Part shown: positions 8,646-17,028 of the stretch, one piece after another
Layout: each line of letters begins with the position of its first letter
Numbering within the stretch: position 1 is the stretch's first letter
DNA from: an uncultured Clostridia bacterium
GTDB taxonomy: Bacteria > Bacillota_A > Clostridia > TANB77 > CAG-508
Assembly (NCBI GenBank): GCA_947594095.1
Contig: CANQEA010000013.1
Coordinates: 1 to 23,551, forward strand
Direction of reading: 5' to 3'
DNA length: 23,551 nt
Position numbers and translations under genes: made by a program
Notes under the pieces: generated by a model
Told to the model about the DNA's origin: nothing
Database searches by the model: none
The model's input: only the letters and a program-made list of their open reading frames with translations

Positions 8646-9059
8646 TTATTCCTTCCCTATTTCCTTTACCACACTTGCTAAAATACCATTTACAAATTTT
8701 TTTGAGCTGTCTTCTCCATATTTTTTAGCAAGCTCAACTGCTTCATTTATAACTACTTTATAAGGAATATCTGTATAATTAAGTTCATAAATTGCTAAAG
8801 ATAAAATAGCTAAATCAATTTTAGAAATTCTATCAAATTTCCAATCTGATTTTAAATTTTTTATAATAAATTCATTAATCTCTTCTTTATTTTTTTCTAT
8901 TCCATGTATAGTGTCATTAATATAAATTTTTGCATCTTCGTTTTCTATTTGGTTACTTTCTATATAAAGTTCAATTTGGTCATTTAGTTCTTCTTGTTTT
9001 TGTATTTGCATACTATAAACTAGTTTAAATGCTTCCTCTCTTATTGCTGAACGATTCAT
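8646..9059 (-). CDS. nusB: Transcription antitermination factor NusB
   Basis: RNA-binding partner of NusE (S10) that binds boxA of rRNA leaders and helps rRNA antitermination. The 137 residues are all helical, with the typical start [16 protein letters not shown] and the conserved second half [35 protein letters not shown] followed by [12 protein letters not shown]. Normal length. AAAGGA lies upstream of the ATG. Placement between the Asp23 group and xseAB is the classic Bacillota order. Confidence 0.96.
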   Translation of the reverse strand: MNRSAIREEAFKLVYSMQIQKQEELNDQIELYIESNQIENEDAKIYINDTIHGIEKNKEEINEFIIKNLKSDWKFDRISKIDLAILSLAIYELNYTDIPYKVVINEAVELAKKYGEDSSKKFVNGILASVVKEIGKE

Positions 9060-9092
9060 TTTTAAATAGATCCTTTCATTTTTGTTAAAGTT

Positions 9093-9296
9093 CTACATTC
9101 TATCAATAAAACTTTTTAGTTTTGTTTTAACATCTTCTTTATTTTGTTGTACATAATTTCCAATAAATGCACCAAGCCCAATTACAACAATCGCTAGAAT
9201 TAGGTCATGTAATCTGGTAATTAATATTAAAATAGCAATAACAACACCAATAATTGCACCTTTATAGCGATTCCAAAAATTTTTTACTTCATCCAT
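9093..9296 (-). CDS. DUF2273 small membrane protein
   Basis: A 67-residue protein with an aromatic/basic N-terminus (FWNRYKG), two close hydrophobic segments (about 13-27 and 30-47) and a basic cytoplasmic tail. This matches the DUF2273 family, which is encoded with amaP and asp23 in many Bacillota. Its exact role is unknown; it probably works with AmaP in the envelope-associated Asp23 assembly. AGGAGG lies about 7 bases before the ATG. It is 23 bases downstream of amaP and 33 bases upstream of nusB. Confidence 0.88.
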   Translation of the reverse strand: MDEVKNFWNRYKGAIIGVVIAILILITRLHDLILAIVVIGLGAFIGNYVQQNKEDVKTKLKSFIDRM

Positions 9297-9319
9297 GGTT
9301 TTACCTCCTAATTTTAAAT

Positions 9320-9883
9320 TTAAGCTTCTTCTATATGATTTTCAATTTTTGGAGCTACTTTCTTTACTGTAATATTTACTTCTTTAACATCTAAGTCTGT
9401 AGCTGTTTTTACTTTTTCTTTAATTTTTGCTTGTAAATTAGCAGATAAGTCTTTAATTACTGCATCTGAACTAATTATTAAATTAATATATACTCTTACA
9501 TTATTATCTTTGTCTAATTGAATCCTCGTTGATATATCTTGTGCACTTTGGAAGTCCATTGCTACTGAATTAACTAAATTTTCTATAGTTTCTTTTGAAA
9601 TCATTAATTTTCCACTTTCGTTTTCAAGTAAAACTCCTTGACTTTCTTTAATTTGTTTTTTAGATGTTGGATCAAAGAAAATACATCTAATAGAAAGTAA
9701 AATAAATACTATACATACTCCTAAAACTATTCTACCTGACGTTTCTCCCAACACTACAGTTTTAATAATATCACCAACTAGTCCAATATCTAACCAACCA
9801 AAAATAATTACACATAATATAATTGATAAAATTAATATAATATTAGAATATAAAATTAATGCGATTTTTTCAATAACTTTCAT
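9320..9883 (-). CDS. amaP: Alkaline shock response membrane anchor protein AmaP
   Basis: Anchors the abundant Asp23 protein at the membrane in Staphylococcus. The 187 residues show two membrane helices (about 7-30 and 52-69), then a cytoplasmic domain of alternating strands that itself resembles Asp23 (ISKETIENLVNSVAM ... VYINLIISSDAVIKDL ... DVKEVNITVKKV). GGAG lies 9 bases before the ATG. It is preceded by asp23 after a 126-base gap containing a hairpin and followed closely by the DUF2273 gene. Named from domain layout and neighbours; confidence is high. Confidence 0.88.
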   Translation of the reverse strand: MKVIEKIALILYSNIILILSIILCVIIFGWLDIGLVGDIIKTVVLGETSGRIVLGVCIVFILLSIRCIFFDPTSKKQIKESQGVLLENESGKLMISKETIENLVNSVAMDFQSAQDISTRIQLDKDNNVRVYINLIISSDAVIKDLSANLQAKIKEKVKTATDLDVKEVNITVKKVAPKIENHIEEA

Positions 9884-9946
9884 TACAAATCTACTCCTTT
9901 TTTATATATTTTTAATTATAATTAATAATATTATAAACATATATAG

Positions 9947-9997
9947 AAGCGAACTTATTATATTAATATCATTTTTGAATTTAAAGTTCGCTTTTTT
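9947..9997 (+). terminator. Hairpin with T-run on the plus strand, inside the asp23-amaP gap
   Basis: AAGCGAACTT (9947-9956) pairs with AAGTTCGCTT (9984-9993). On the plus strand it is followed by a run of T (9992-9997), so it is shaped like an intrinsic terminator for plus-strand RNA, opposite to all genes here. On the minus strand no U-run follows. It may end an antisense transcript, or act on the operon mRNA as a processing or stabilising hairpin between asp23 and amaP. Confidence 0.45.
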
Positions 9998-10009
9998 AAT
10001 ATTTTAGCT

Positions 10010-10450
10010 TTATTCATTTTCTTTAGTTTCTTCTTCTTTTTCATCTTGTACTATATCAGTATTTACACCTTGTACATGCACATTTACTTCTTCTACTTGC
10101 ATACCTGTCATACTTTCTACAGCTTTTTTTACTCTTGTTTGAATTTCAAATGCAATGTCAGGAATTCTTGAGCCATATTCAACAATAATACTAACATCTA
10201 TTTTCACACTAGTTTCTGACATATCAACTTTAATGCCTTTTGCTAAATTTTTCTTTCCGCTTAATACTTCAGAAATTCCACCTGCAAATCCTCCTGCCAT
10301 CCCTGATACACCAGCAACCTCAGATACAGCTACACCTGCAATAACAGCAATTACATCATTTGAAATTTTTATTCCCTCATTTTCAGTTTTTATTTCTTCT
10401 TGTAATTCTACTACTTCTCCATTTTCTTCGTTTTTATTTTCTTCTTCCAT
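10010..10450 (-). CDS. Asp23/Gls24 family envelope stress response protein
   Basis: A 146-residue soluble protein of the Asp23 (DUF322) family, abundant membrane-tethered proteins linked to cell-envelope and alkaline stress. The family core begins with GIKISNDVIAVIAGVAVSEVAGVSGMAG and continues with VKIDVSIIVEYGSRIPDIAFEIQTRVKKAVESMTGMQVEEVNVHVQGV. Acidic low-complexity tails sit at both ends. AGGAGG lies at good spacing before the ATG, and a near-consensus promoter lies just upstream. It is the first gene of the operon. Homologues are called asp23, gls24 or yloU; I leave the symbol open. Confidence 0.93.
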   Translation of the reverse strand: MEEENKNEENGEVVELQEEIKTENEGIKISNDVIAVIAGVAVSEVAGVSGMAGGFAGGISEVLSGKKNLAKGIKVDMSETSVKIDVSIIVEYGSRIPDIAFEIQTRVKKAVESMTGMQVEEVNVHVQGVNTDIVQDEKEEETKENE

Positions 10451-10490
10451 TAAAACTCCTCCTTTTTATTTGAAAGATTTTTATGATATA

Positions 10491-10519
10491 AGTATATCAA
10501 TTTTTTTGTATTTTTACAA
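10491..10519 (-). promoter_or_regulatory. Promoter of the asp23 operon
   Basis: Minus-strand TTGTAA (10514-10519), a 17-base spacer and TATACT (10491-10496), about 40 bases before the asp23 ATG. It would drive asp23-amaP-DUF2273-nusB-xseA-xseB-DUF212-fhs. Confidence 0.7.
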
Positions 10520-10559
10520 CTGTTTTTGGAAAATTTACAAAAATACATTTAATATTAAT

Positions 10560-10588
10560 AAAAAAAGGATATCCAAATTAGGATATCC
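10560..10588 (-). terminator. Terminator of the flotillin-like gene
   Basis: GGATATCC (10567-10574) and GGATATCC (10581-10588), self-complementary copies around a 6-base loop, form an 8-bp stem. In the minus direction seven T follow. It lies about 80 bases after the flotillin stop and just upstream of the asp23 promoter. Confidence 0.85.
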
Positions 10589-10620
10589 CGAAAAAGTTAA
10601 TTAGTGATAATAGTTGTGAT

Positions 10621-10650
10621 TGTGAATGTTAATAGATTAGAGTTTTATTA
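10621..10650. repeat. Downstream flanking repeats of the flotillin unit
   Basis: Contains TGTGAATGTTAAT (10621-10633), repeated directly at 12462-12474, and ATTAGAGTTTTATTA (10636-10650), whose exact reverse complement is at 12427-12441. Together they bracket the flotillin gene. Confidence 0.6.
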
Positions 10651-10664
10651 TCGATAAAGAATTT

Positions 10665-12359
10665 TTAATCTTCATCTTTTTTTAGTGCACTCAAACCTGA
10701 TAATGTTGCGTCAGAAATTTCTTTAATTTCCTCAGTTACGGGTTTACCATTGAGTGCCTCGTTCTGTGTGTTAAGCACTTTCATTAAGGCAGGAATTTGC
10801 GAAATAGTGTCAATTAATATATTGCCTGTTCCGCCCTTTCCTATATCAGAAATGTTTCCACCGCCGATATTGACAAACTCAGCATTTTGACCGATATTAG
10901 CCATAATTTCTGCTGTTGAAGTGGCAACTTTAACTTGAGCATCTGTTTGAATTCTCAGCTTCTCAATTTCAAAGTTGACCTTTTCATTTGCTGCACGAGC
11001 TTCGGCAAGCTGTTTTTCGCCTTCAGCTTCAGCAAGCTTTTTCGCTTTGATACCTTCAGCTTCAGCGAGTTGCTTAGCTTTGATACCTTCTGCATCAGCA
11101 AGCAAATCAGCTTTCTTACCTTCAGCCTTGGCTACTGCCTGAGCTTTTGTTACTTCAGCTAATGCAAGACCTTCTGCCCGCGTTTTTTCAGCCTGTGCTT
11201 CTGCTGTTTTCTTAACAGCTTGTGCGTCACGTTCAGCAACAGTTACACGAGCTTCAGCCTTTGTTTTTTCAACATCAGCATTACCTTGAGCTTCTTTACG
11301 CGCCGCATCAGCATTGCGTTCAGCAACTTTTATAGTTGCTTCAGCTTCAATGGTTTTAACATTTGCTTGTGCTTCTGCTTCAACTCGTAATTTTTCTTTT
11401 TCAGATTCTGCACGAGTAACTATAACCTCACGTTGTTTTTGAGCAGCAAGATTTTCTTGCTCAGCCTTCATAACTGCAACAGCACCCTTACGCTCCTCTA
11501 TTTCACGACTACGAATTGTTGCCTGCAGTTCTCCGGCTACGTTAGCATCCGCATTTGCTGTTTCTGTAGCAATTTTGAACTCCGCTAATTTCATATCGGT
11601 GTCCTTACGTTTTTCCTGCTCAGCCAATTCTGCTTCCATCTGGGCTATTCTAGTCTCTTTTTGAGCAGTTGCCTCAGCGATTTCAGCTGCTTTGGTTGCT
11701 TCTGCTCTACGTTCACGCGTTGTTTGATCAACTTCTGCCATTTTAATCTGTGCAGCTTTATCTTTTTCTGCTGAATCAAGCACAGCGATGTTAGTAAAGT
11801 ATCCATTCGGATCGGTAACATCTTGGATATTAAGCGATACCAGTTCAAGACCCATGTTGTCCATTTCATCAACAACACTTTCTTGTACAGCTTTTTTGAA
11901 TGCTTCCTTATCCTTTTGGATAGCTTCAGGCGTCATAGATGCAACAACATCACGTACCGCACCCATAAGGGTTAACTTAACGTCTGCCTTAATACCATCA
12001 TTTCCGCGTTCTTTAAATGATATTATTGCAGTTCGAAGCTTTTCTTCATCAGAAATGCAAGGACGAATTTGAGCTGTCCAATCTGCAATGATAGGCACAG
12101 CCGTTGAAGTCATAATTTCGTCTTTATCTGCCGTTACTGTAAGCATACACAGATCAAAATAATCCGCTTTCCGGAATATCGGTATTACGAACGCACCTCC
12201 GGAAATCTTGATTTTAGGTTCTTTGCCGCCAGTTATAATTAGTGCTTTATCTATGTCTGCAACTCTGTAAATTGCAAACAAGAAGCCTATTATAGCAATA
12301 GCCGCTACAATGATACCTATAATCCAAAGGTGACTTGCTATAAAATTAATGAAACTCAT
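10665..12359 (-). CDS. Flotillin-like / SPFH (band 7) membrane scaffold protein
   Basis: Flotillins oligomerise in the membrane and organise functional membrane microdomains. The 564 residues show an N-terminal membrane helix (about 9-31), an SPFH/band 7 domain (about 32-205, including IQDVTDPNGYFTNIAV near its end), then a very long Ala/Glu/Lys coiled coil (about 210-470) with a repeated AEGIKAK(Q/K)LAEAEG unit. The tail is Gly-rich (about 485-512). AGGAGGAG precedes the ATG. Base composition and codon choice are clearly more GC-rich than all neighbours, with many GCC/GCG/GGC codons and two in-frame CGG Arg codons (63 and 394), which suggests acquisition by transfer. It has its own promoter and terminator. 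The nearest characterised relatives are FloA/FloT-like proteins and YqiK; I cannot choose a symbol. Confidence 0.92.
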   Translation of the reverse strand: MSFINFIASHLWIIGIIVAAIAIIGFLFAIYRVADIDKALIITGGKEPKIKISGGAFVIPIFRKADYFDLCMLTVTADKDEIMTSTAVPIIADWTAQIRPCISDEEKLRTAIISFKERGNDGIKADVKLTLMGAVRDVVASMTPEAIQKDKEAFKKAVQESVVDEMDNMGLELVSLNIQDVTDPNGYFTNIAVLDSAEKDKAAQIKMAEVDQTTRERRAEATKAAEIAEATAQKETRIAQMEAELAEQEKRKDTDMKLAEFKIATETANADANVAGELQATIRSREIEERKGAVAVMKAEQENLAAQKQREVIVTRAESEKEKLRVEAEAQANVKTIEAEATIKVAERNADAARKEAQGNADVEKTKAEARVTVAERDAQAVKKTAEAQAEKTRAEGLALAEVTKAQAVAKAEGKKADLLADAEGIKAKQLAEAEGIKAKKLAEAEGEKQLAEARAANEKVNFEIEKLRIQTDAQVKVATSTAEIMANIGQNAEFVNIGGGNISDIGKGGTGNILIDTISQIPALMKVLNTQNEALNGKPVTEEIKEISDATLSGLSALKKDED

Positions 12360-12426
12360 TTTGTCTCCTCCTAAAGAAATATTGTTTCACAAACACTTAC
12401 CACTAACTTTCTTTTTACAAAATTAG

Positions 12427-12474
12427 TAATAAAACTCTAATAGTAGTATACCAGATTTTTATGTGAATGTTAAT
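12427..12474. repeat. Upstream flanking repeats of the flotillin unit
   Basis: Contains the 15-base inverted copy (12427-12441) and the 13-base direct copy (12462-12474) of the repeats at 10621-10650. The direct repeat overlaps the -35 box and the inverted repeat covers the predicted transcription start of the flotillin gene. Confidence 0.6.
12445..12473 (-). promoter_or_regulatory. Promoter of the flotillin-like gene
   Basis: Minus-strand TTAACA (12468-12473), a 17-base spacer and TATACT (12445-12450). The predicted start near 12438 gives a 5' leader of about 80 nt. Confidence 0.65.
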
Positions 12475-12503
12475 TTATGTAAAGCAAAAAATAATATAAT
12501 AAG

Positions 12504-12526
12504 AAAAAGCAGCCAATTCTGGCTGC
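12504..12526 (-). terminator. Terminator of the small unknown gene
   Basis: GCAGCC (12509-12514) and GGCTGC (12521-12526) around a 6-base loop, followed in the minus direction by TTTTTC. It separates the small gene from the flotillin promoter. Confidence 0.75.
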
Positions 12527-12551
12527 ATAATTCCGGGGCTGTTATTTGTTA

Positions 12552-12764
12552 TTATGCGAAAAGTTTCGCAATTTCTTCTGAGTTTTTTGTCATGGGATAA
12601 GCTTTTTCCCACGACTTTCTCTTATGATCATAAGACCAACCAAGTTCCTGCATTTTTCTCCGATTCGTTCTGGCAACTATAATGTTGCCATATCCATCCA
12701 CCTCGTAAGTAACTCCTCCATTTTCGAGCTCACTTTGTACTTTTTGTTTTAATTCAGTTGACAT
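12552..12764 (-). CDS. Hypothetical 70-residue protein next to the flotillin gene
   Basis: I do not recognise the family. From ATG 12764 the protein is 70 residues, soluble, charged and aromatic, with YEVDGYGNIIVARTNRRK and LGWSYDHKRKSWEKAY. It has no membrane helix or cysteine pattern. ATG 12764 is preferred over the in-frame ATG at 12779 because a perfect GGAGG lies 8 bases upstream, within the would-be first codons of the longer form. It has its own promoter and terminator. Like flotillin it is richer in GC than its surroundings and uses an in-frame CGG (codon 35), so the two may have arrived together. The mix of predicted strand and helix suggests a small folded domain, possibly nucleic-acid binding; this is only a guess. 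Confidence 0.75.
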   Translation of the reverse strand: MSTELKQKVQSELENGGVTYEVDGYGNIIVARTNRRKMQELGWSYDHKRKSWEKAYPMTKNSEEIAKLFA

Positions 12765-12825
12765 TCTGTTTTCCTCCATAAGATATATTTTTAAAAGCCC
12801 CTATCAACTTATGTCGACTATATCT

Positions 12826-12854
12826 ATTTTAGCATATTACTCAAGCTTTTGCAA
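12826..12854 (-). promoter_or_regulatory. Promoter of the small unknown gene
   Basis: Minus-strand TTGCAA (12849-12854), a 17-base spacer and TAAAAT (12826-12831) preceded by TGC. It lies about 60 bases upstream of ATG 12764. Confidence 0.6.
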
Positions 12855-12909
12855 GGTAAAAAATGGAAATGAACACTGATATACAGTTTAAGATTGTGAA
12901 TAACACCAT

Positions 12910-13266
12910 TTAAAATATAAAAATCAATACGCCAATAATTGCGGATGCTATTGCAAGAATCAAAACTGCTCCTGCTGATACATCTTTTGCAATTTTTGCC
13001 TTTTCGTTTTTTTCTGTAGTTATCATATCTACAACAGTTTCAATTGCAGTATTAAAAAGTTCGCCTGCAATAACTATTCCAAAAAGAATAATACATATAA
13101 TCCATTTAAATAAACTTATTTTAAATATTATTCCAGCAATTATAACAGCTATCATAATTACGACATGAATTTTCATATTTCTTTCTTTTTTAAATGAAGT
13201 TATAACGCCTGTAATTGCATATTTAAAGCTATTAATTAATTTCTTGGTTTTTGCTCTCATTTTCAT
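12910..13266 (-). CDS. dgkA: Diacylglycerol/undecaprenol kinase (DgkA family)
   Basis: Small integral-membrane kinase; the Gram-positive members phosphorylate mainly undecaprenol, feeding the lipid carrier pool for the cell wall. From Met at 13266 it has about 118 residues with three membrane helices. The catalytic block is GIVIAGELFNTAIETVVDM, and N-terminal FKYAITGV is typical. The frame is open to a TTG at 13314, but that start has no binding site. The family normally begins just before the F-x-YA motif, so Met 13266 or Met 13260 is likely, probably by translational coupling: the start lies inside the last 12 or so codons of the PAP2 gene. An AGGAGG sits at 13300-13305, too far for either Met. 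Pairing with a PAP2 phosphatase suggests lipid phosphate recycling. Confidence 0.88.
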   Translation of the reverse strand: MKMRAKTKKLINSFKYAITGVITSFKKERNMKIHVVIMIAVIIAGIIFKISLFKWIICIILFGIVIAGELFNTAIETVVDMITTEKNEKAKIAKDVSAGAVLILAIASAIIGVLIFIF

Positions 13267-13936
13267 TAATTGTGCTTGATTTCTCGCCTTGCACTTTTTC
13301 CTCCTTAAAAACAAATTTATTTATAATGCTTGTGTAAATTATCAAATATGAAATAGAAATAGTGAATCCTGCTATAACATCACTTGTATAATGTACACCT
13401 AAATAAATTCTGCTTGTTCCTATTAATAAAATAAGAATAGATAAAATACTAATTAATAATATTTTTAATTTTTTATTTCCTATGTATTTATGAATTAGAT
13501 AAATTAAGAAACCATAAAAAGCCATGCTAATCATTGAATGACCAGATGGAAAGCTGTAACCTGTTTCGTCAATTAATCTATAATCTGTTGGTCTTGGTCT
13601 TTGAACTATGTTTTTAAATATTACATTTAAAATTGCAATAATAAGTAAATTAATGCTAACAGATAGTCCTATTTTCTTATCTTTAACGAATGTTAGTAAT
13701 ATTGCTGTTATTGTAATTAGTGTAGTTGCACTACCTAAGTTTGTTATAACTATTGCAAATGGTGTTAATACATCTGATATTAAATATTTAGATATAAATT
13801 TGTATCCTATTATATCAGCAGTCATAATTTCTTTATCAAAAACATCTTCGACTATTGCAGCAAATATAACTATTGTAATAAAAAGCACTATCCATTTTAA
13901 GTTTTTGATAAGAAAATCCTTTATTTTATCTTTCAT
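13232..13936 (-). CDS. PAP2 family lipid phosphatase
   Basis: Membrane phosphatase of the PAP2/PgpB/BcrC superfamily, acting on lipid phosphates such as undecaprenyl pyrophosphate or phosphatidylglycerol phosphate. The 234 residues carry about six membrane helices and all three catalytic motifs: KNIVQRPRP (KxxxxxxRP), PSGHS, and SRIYLGVHYTSDV (SRxxxxxHxxxD). The hydrophilic C-terminal tail of about 25 residues (KEEKVQGEKSS to the end) overlaps the start of dgkA in another frame. The gene begins 13 bases after the pyrG stop, so it is in the pyrG operon. The substrate cannot be decided from sequence. Confidence 0.92.
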   Translation of the reverse strand: MKDKIKDFLIKNLKWIVLFITIVIFAAIVEDVFDKEIMTADIIGYKFISKYLISDVLTPFAIVITNLGSATTLITITAILLTFVKDKKIGLSVSINLLIIAILNVIFKNIVQRPRPTDYRLIDETGYSFPSGHSMISMAFYGFLIYLIHKYIGNKKLKILLISILSILILLIGTSRIYLGVHYTSDVIAGFTISISYLIIYTSIINKFVFKEEKVQGEKSSTINENESKNQEIN

Positions 13937-13949
13937 TATTTAATCTTCC

Positions 13950-15618
<1,669 letters not shown>

Positions 15619-15624
15619 ATCTAT

Positions 15625-15653
15625 AGTTTATCATTTATTTTATTTTTTGACAA
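15625..15653 (-). promoter_or_regulatory. Putative promoter of pyrG
   Basis: Minus-strand TTGTCA (15648-15653), a 17-base spacer and TAAACT (15625-15630). Transcription would start near 15617-15618, right at the 5' side of the leader hairpin. Confidence 0.6.
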
Positions 15654-15672
15654 GATATTTTTAAAAATTTAA

Positions 15673-16347
15673 CTAAATTACATATAATAACACACAAAGT
15701 AAATGTAATATGCTAGATATAATACATAAAACATGGAAAACTGAATGCATCCATTTGTGTTTTTTACCAACTGCATATAAAATAGCACCTAATGTATATA
15801 CTAATCCACCTGCTAGTAATAATGTAAATCCTGCTATTCCTAAGTATTCAATTAAAACATTTATTTTAAATATAATTAACCAGCCCATAAGTAAATAACA
15901 AAACATTGAAAACTTTTTAAACTTTTTTAAATCAATAGAGTTTAAAACAATACCAAGAATTGCAATGGCCCATATTATGCCAAATACAGACCACCCTGTA
16001 GCTACACTTTCTTGCCTTAAAGTACATAAACAAAAAGGTGTATATGAACCTGCAATTAATAGAAATATTGAACAATGGTCTATTATTTGAAATACTTTTT
16101 TAGCCTTTAAGTTTGGACTTAAACCATGATAAATACTAGACATCGTATATAATACAAGTAGAGTTATACCAAATATAATACCAGAAATAATTCCATACGG
16201 ATTATTATGTTTTGCACCAATTACACTACACAAAACAATTGCAACAATTCCAATAACTCCTCCTATTATGTGTGACACCATATTAAATATTTCTTCGCCT
16301 TTTGTATATGTAGGCAAAACTCTTTCAGATAATTTTATTCTTTTCAT
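15673..16347 (-). CDS. Hemolysin III family / PAQR membrane protein (TrhA-like)
   Basis: Seven-helix membrane protein of the PAQR superfamily; bacterial members (YqfA/TrhA, hemolysin III) are linked to membrane lipid homeostasis and are probably zinc-dependent hydrolases. The 224 residues show the family pattern: EEIFNMVSHIIGG near the N-terminus, TMSSIYHG and IIDHCSIFLLIAGSYTPF in the middle, and KHKWMHSVFHVLCIISSILH at the C-terminus, giving the conserved Ser, His, Asp and HxxxH metal ligands. AAAGG precedes the ATG. It is transcribed alone, divergently from the DUF1836 gene. A true haemolytic role should not be assumed from the family name. Confidence 0.92.
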   Translation of the reverse strand: MKRIKLSERVLPTYTKGEEIFNMVSHIIGGVIGIVAIVLCSVIGAKHNNPYGIISGIIFGITLLVLYTMSSIYHGLSPNLKAKKVFQIIDHCSIFLLIAGSYTPFCLCTLRQESVATGWSVFGIIWAIAILGIVLNSIDLKKFKKFSMFCYLLMGWLIIFKINVLIEYLGIAGFTLLLAGGLVYTLGAILYAVGKKHKWMHSVFHVLCIISSILHLLCVLLYVI

Positions 16348-16459
16348 ATTTTACTTATAAACCTTTCCAAGTATTAAAATATGACAAAAAAGATACAAGT
16401 ATTACTATGTATTTTGCCATGTAGTTTCGAATACTATGTTACCATATATTTGGCTCTAT

Positions 16460-16472
16460 GTCAATAGTTGAC
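16460..16472. promoter_or_regulatory. Palindromic operator candidate overlapping the DUF1836 -35 box
   Basis: GTCAA-TAG-TTGAC is a perfect 5+3+5 inverted repeat whose right half forms most of the -35 element TTGACT. A repressor bound here would block the promoter. The gene it controls resembles a DNA-binding protein, so autoregulation is possible. Confidence 0.4.
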
Positions 16473-16496
16473 TTATTTTATGTAATATGTTATTAT
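16468..16496 (+). promoter_or_regulatory. Promoter of the DUF1836 gene
   Basis: TTGACT (16468-16473), a 17-base spacer and TATTAT (16491-16496), about 32 bases before the ATG. An overlapping TATAAT at a longer spacing is an alternative -10. Confidence 0.65.
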
Positions 16497-16528
16497 AATG
16501 CTAAATCATTAATAGAGGTGCATATATT

Positions 16529-17026
16529 ATGTCAGAAATAAATTTTGATATAACTAAATTTCATATTCCAATGTGGCAAGAGCTTCCAAATATTGATTTA
16601 TATATGGACCAAGTTCTTACATATATTGAAAAAAATTTATCAAATTATATAAAACTAGATAAAGATGAGAAATTTATTACTAAAACTATGATTAATAACT
16701 ATGTAAAACAAGAAATAATTCCACCTCCTGTAAGCAAAAAATATAATCGCTTACATTTGGCAGAATTATTTGTTATTTGTATTTTAAAACAAGTATATAG
16801 TATAAGCGAAATAAATAGTTTAATAAAACTTGCTTTAAAAACCGCTCCTCCTAAAAAAAGCTATAATCATTTTTGTCATGTATTAGAAGATTCTTTAAAA
16901 TCAACTTTTAATGGCACTGAATATTCTGTACCAAGTACACTTACAAATGAACAATATATTTTAAAAAATGTTGTACAAACTTTTGTTAATAAACTTTATG
17001 TACAAATTGCATTTTTGAAAAAATAA
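16529..17026 (+). CDS. DUF1836 domain protein (putative regulator)
   Basis: A 165-residue soluble protein of the DUF1836 family (YkrK-like). The segment ITKTMINNYVKQEIIPPPVSKKYNRLHLAELFVICILKQVYSISEI (about 50-95) resembles the helix-turn-helix plus wing of MerR-type readers. The family is widespread in Bacillota but its function is not established, so a DNA-binding role is an inference. GAGGTG precedes the ATG. It is the only plus-strand gene in the central part and ends 2 bases from the end of kduD (convergent). Its promoter carries a short palindrome that could be an autoregulatory operator. Confidence 0.85.
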   Translation: MSEINFDITKFHIPMWQELPNIDLYMDQVLTYIEKNLSNYIKLDKDEKFITKTMINNYVKQEIIPPPVSKKYNRLHLAELFVICILKQVYSISEINSLIKLALKTAPPKKSYNHFCHVLEDSLKSTFNGTEYSVPSTLTNEQYILKNVVQTFVNKLYVQIAFLKK

Positions 17027-17028
17027 TA

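Noticed and set aside
11020..11110. Repeats inside the flotillin gene as a mobile or CRISPR-like array
   Set aside because: They encode the AEGIKAK-type coiled-coil repeat of the protein and have no spacers.
10935..11162. Plus-strand frame opposite the flotillin coiled coil
   Set aside because: An antisense shadow produced by the Ala/Glu/Lys repeats, without start signals.
13232..13314. Programmed frameshift fusing PAP2 to DgkA (AGGAGG next to an A-run)
   Set aside because: The A-run is not a standard slippery heptamer in the PAP2 frame, PAP2 ends naturally with a hydrophilic tail, and DgkA has its own Met starts.
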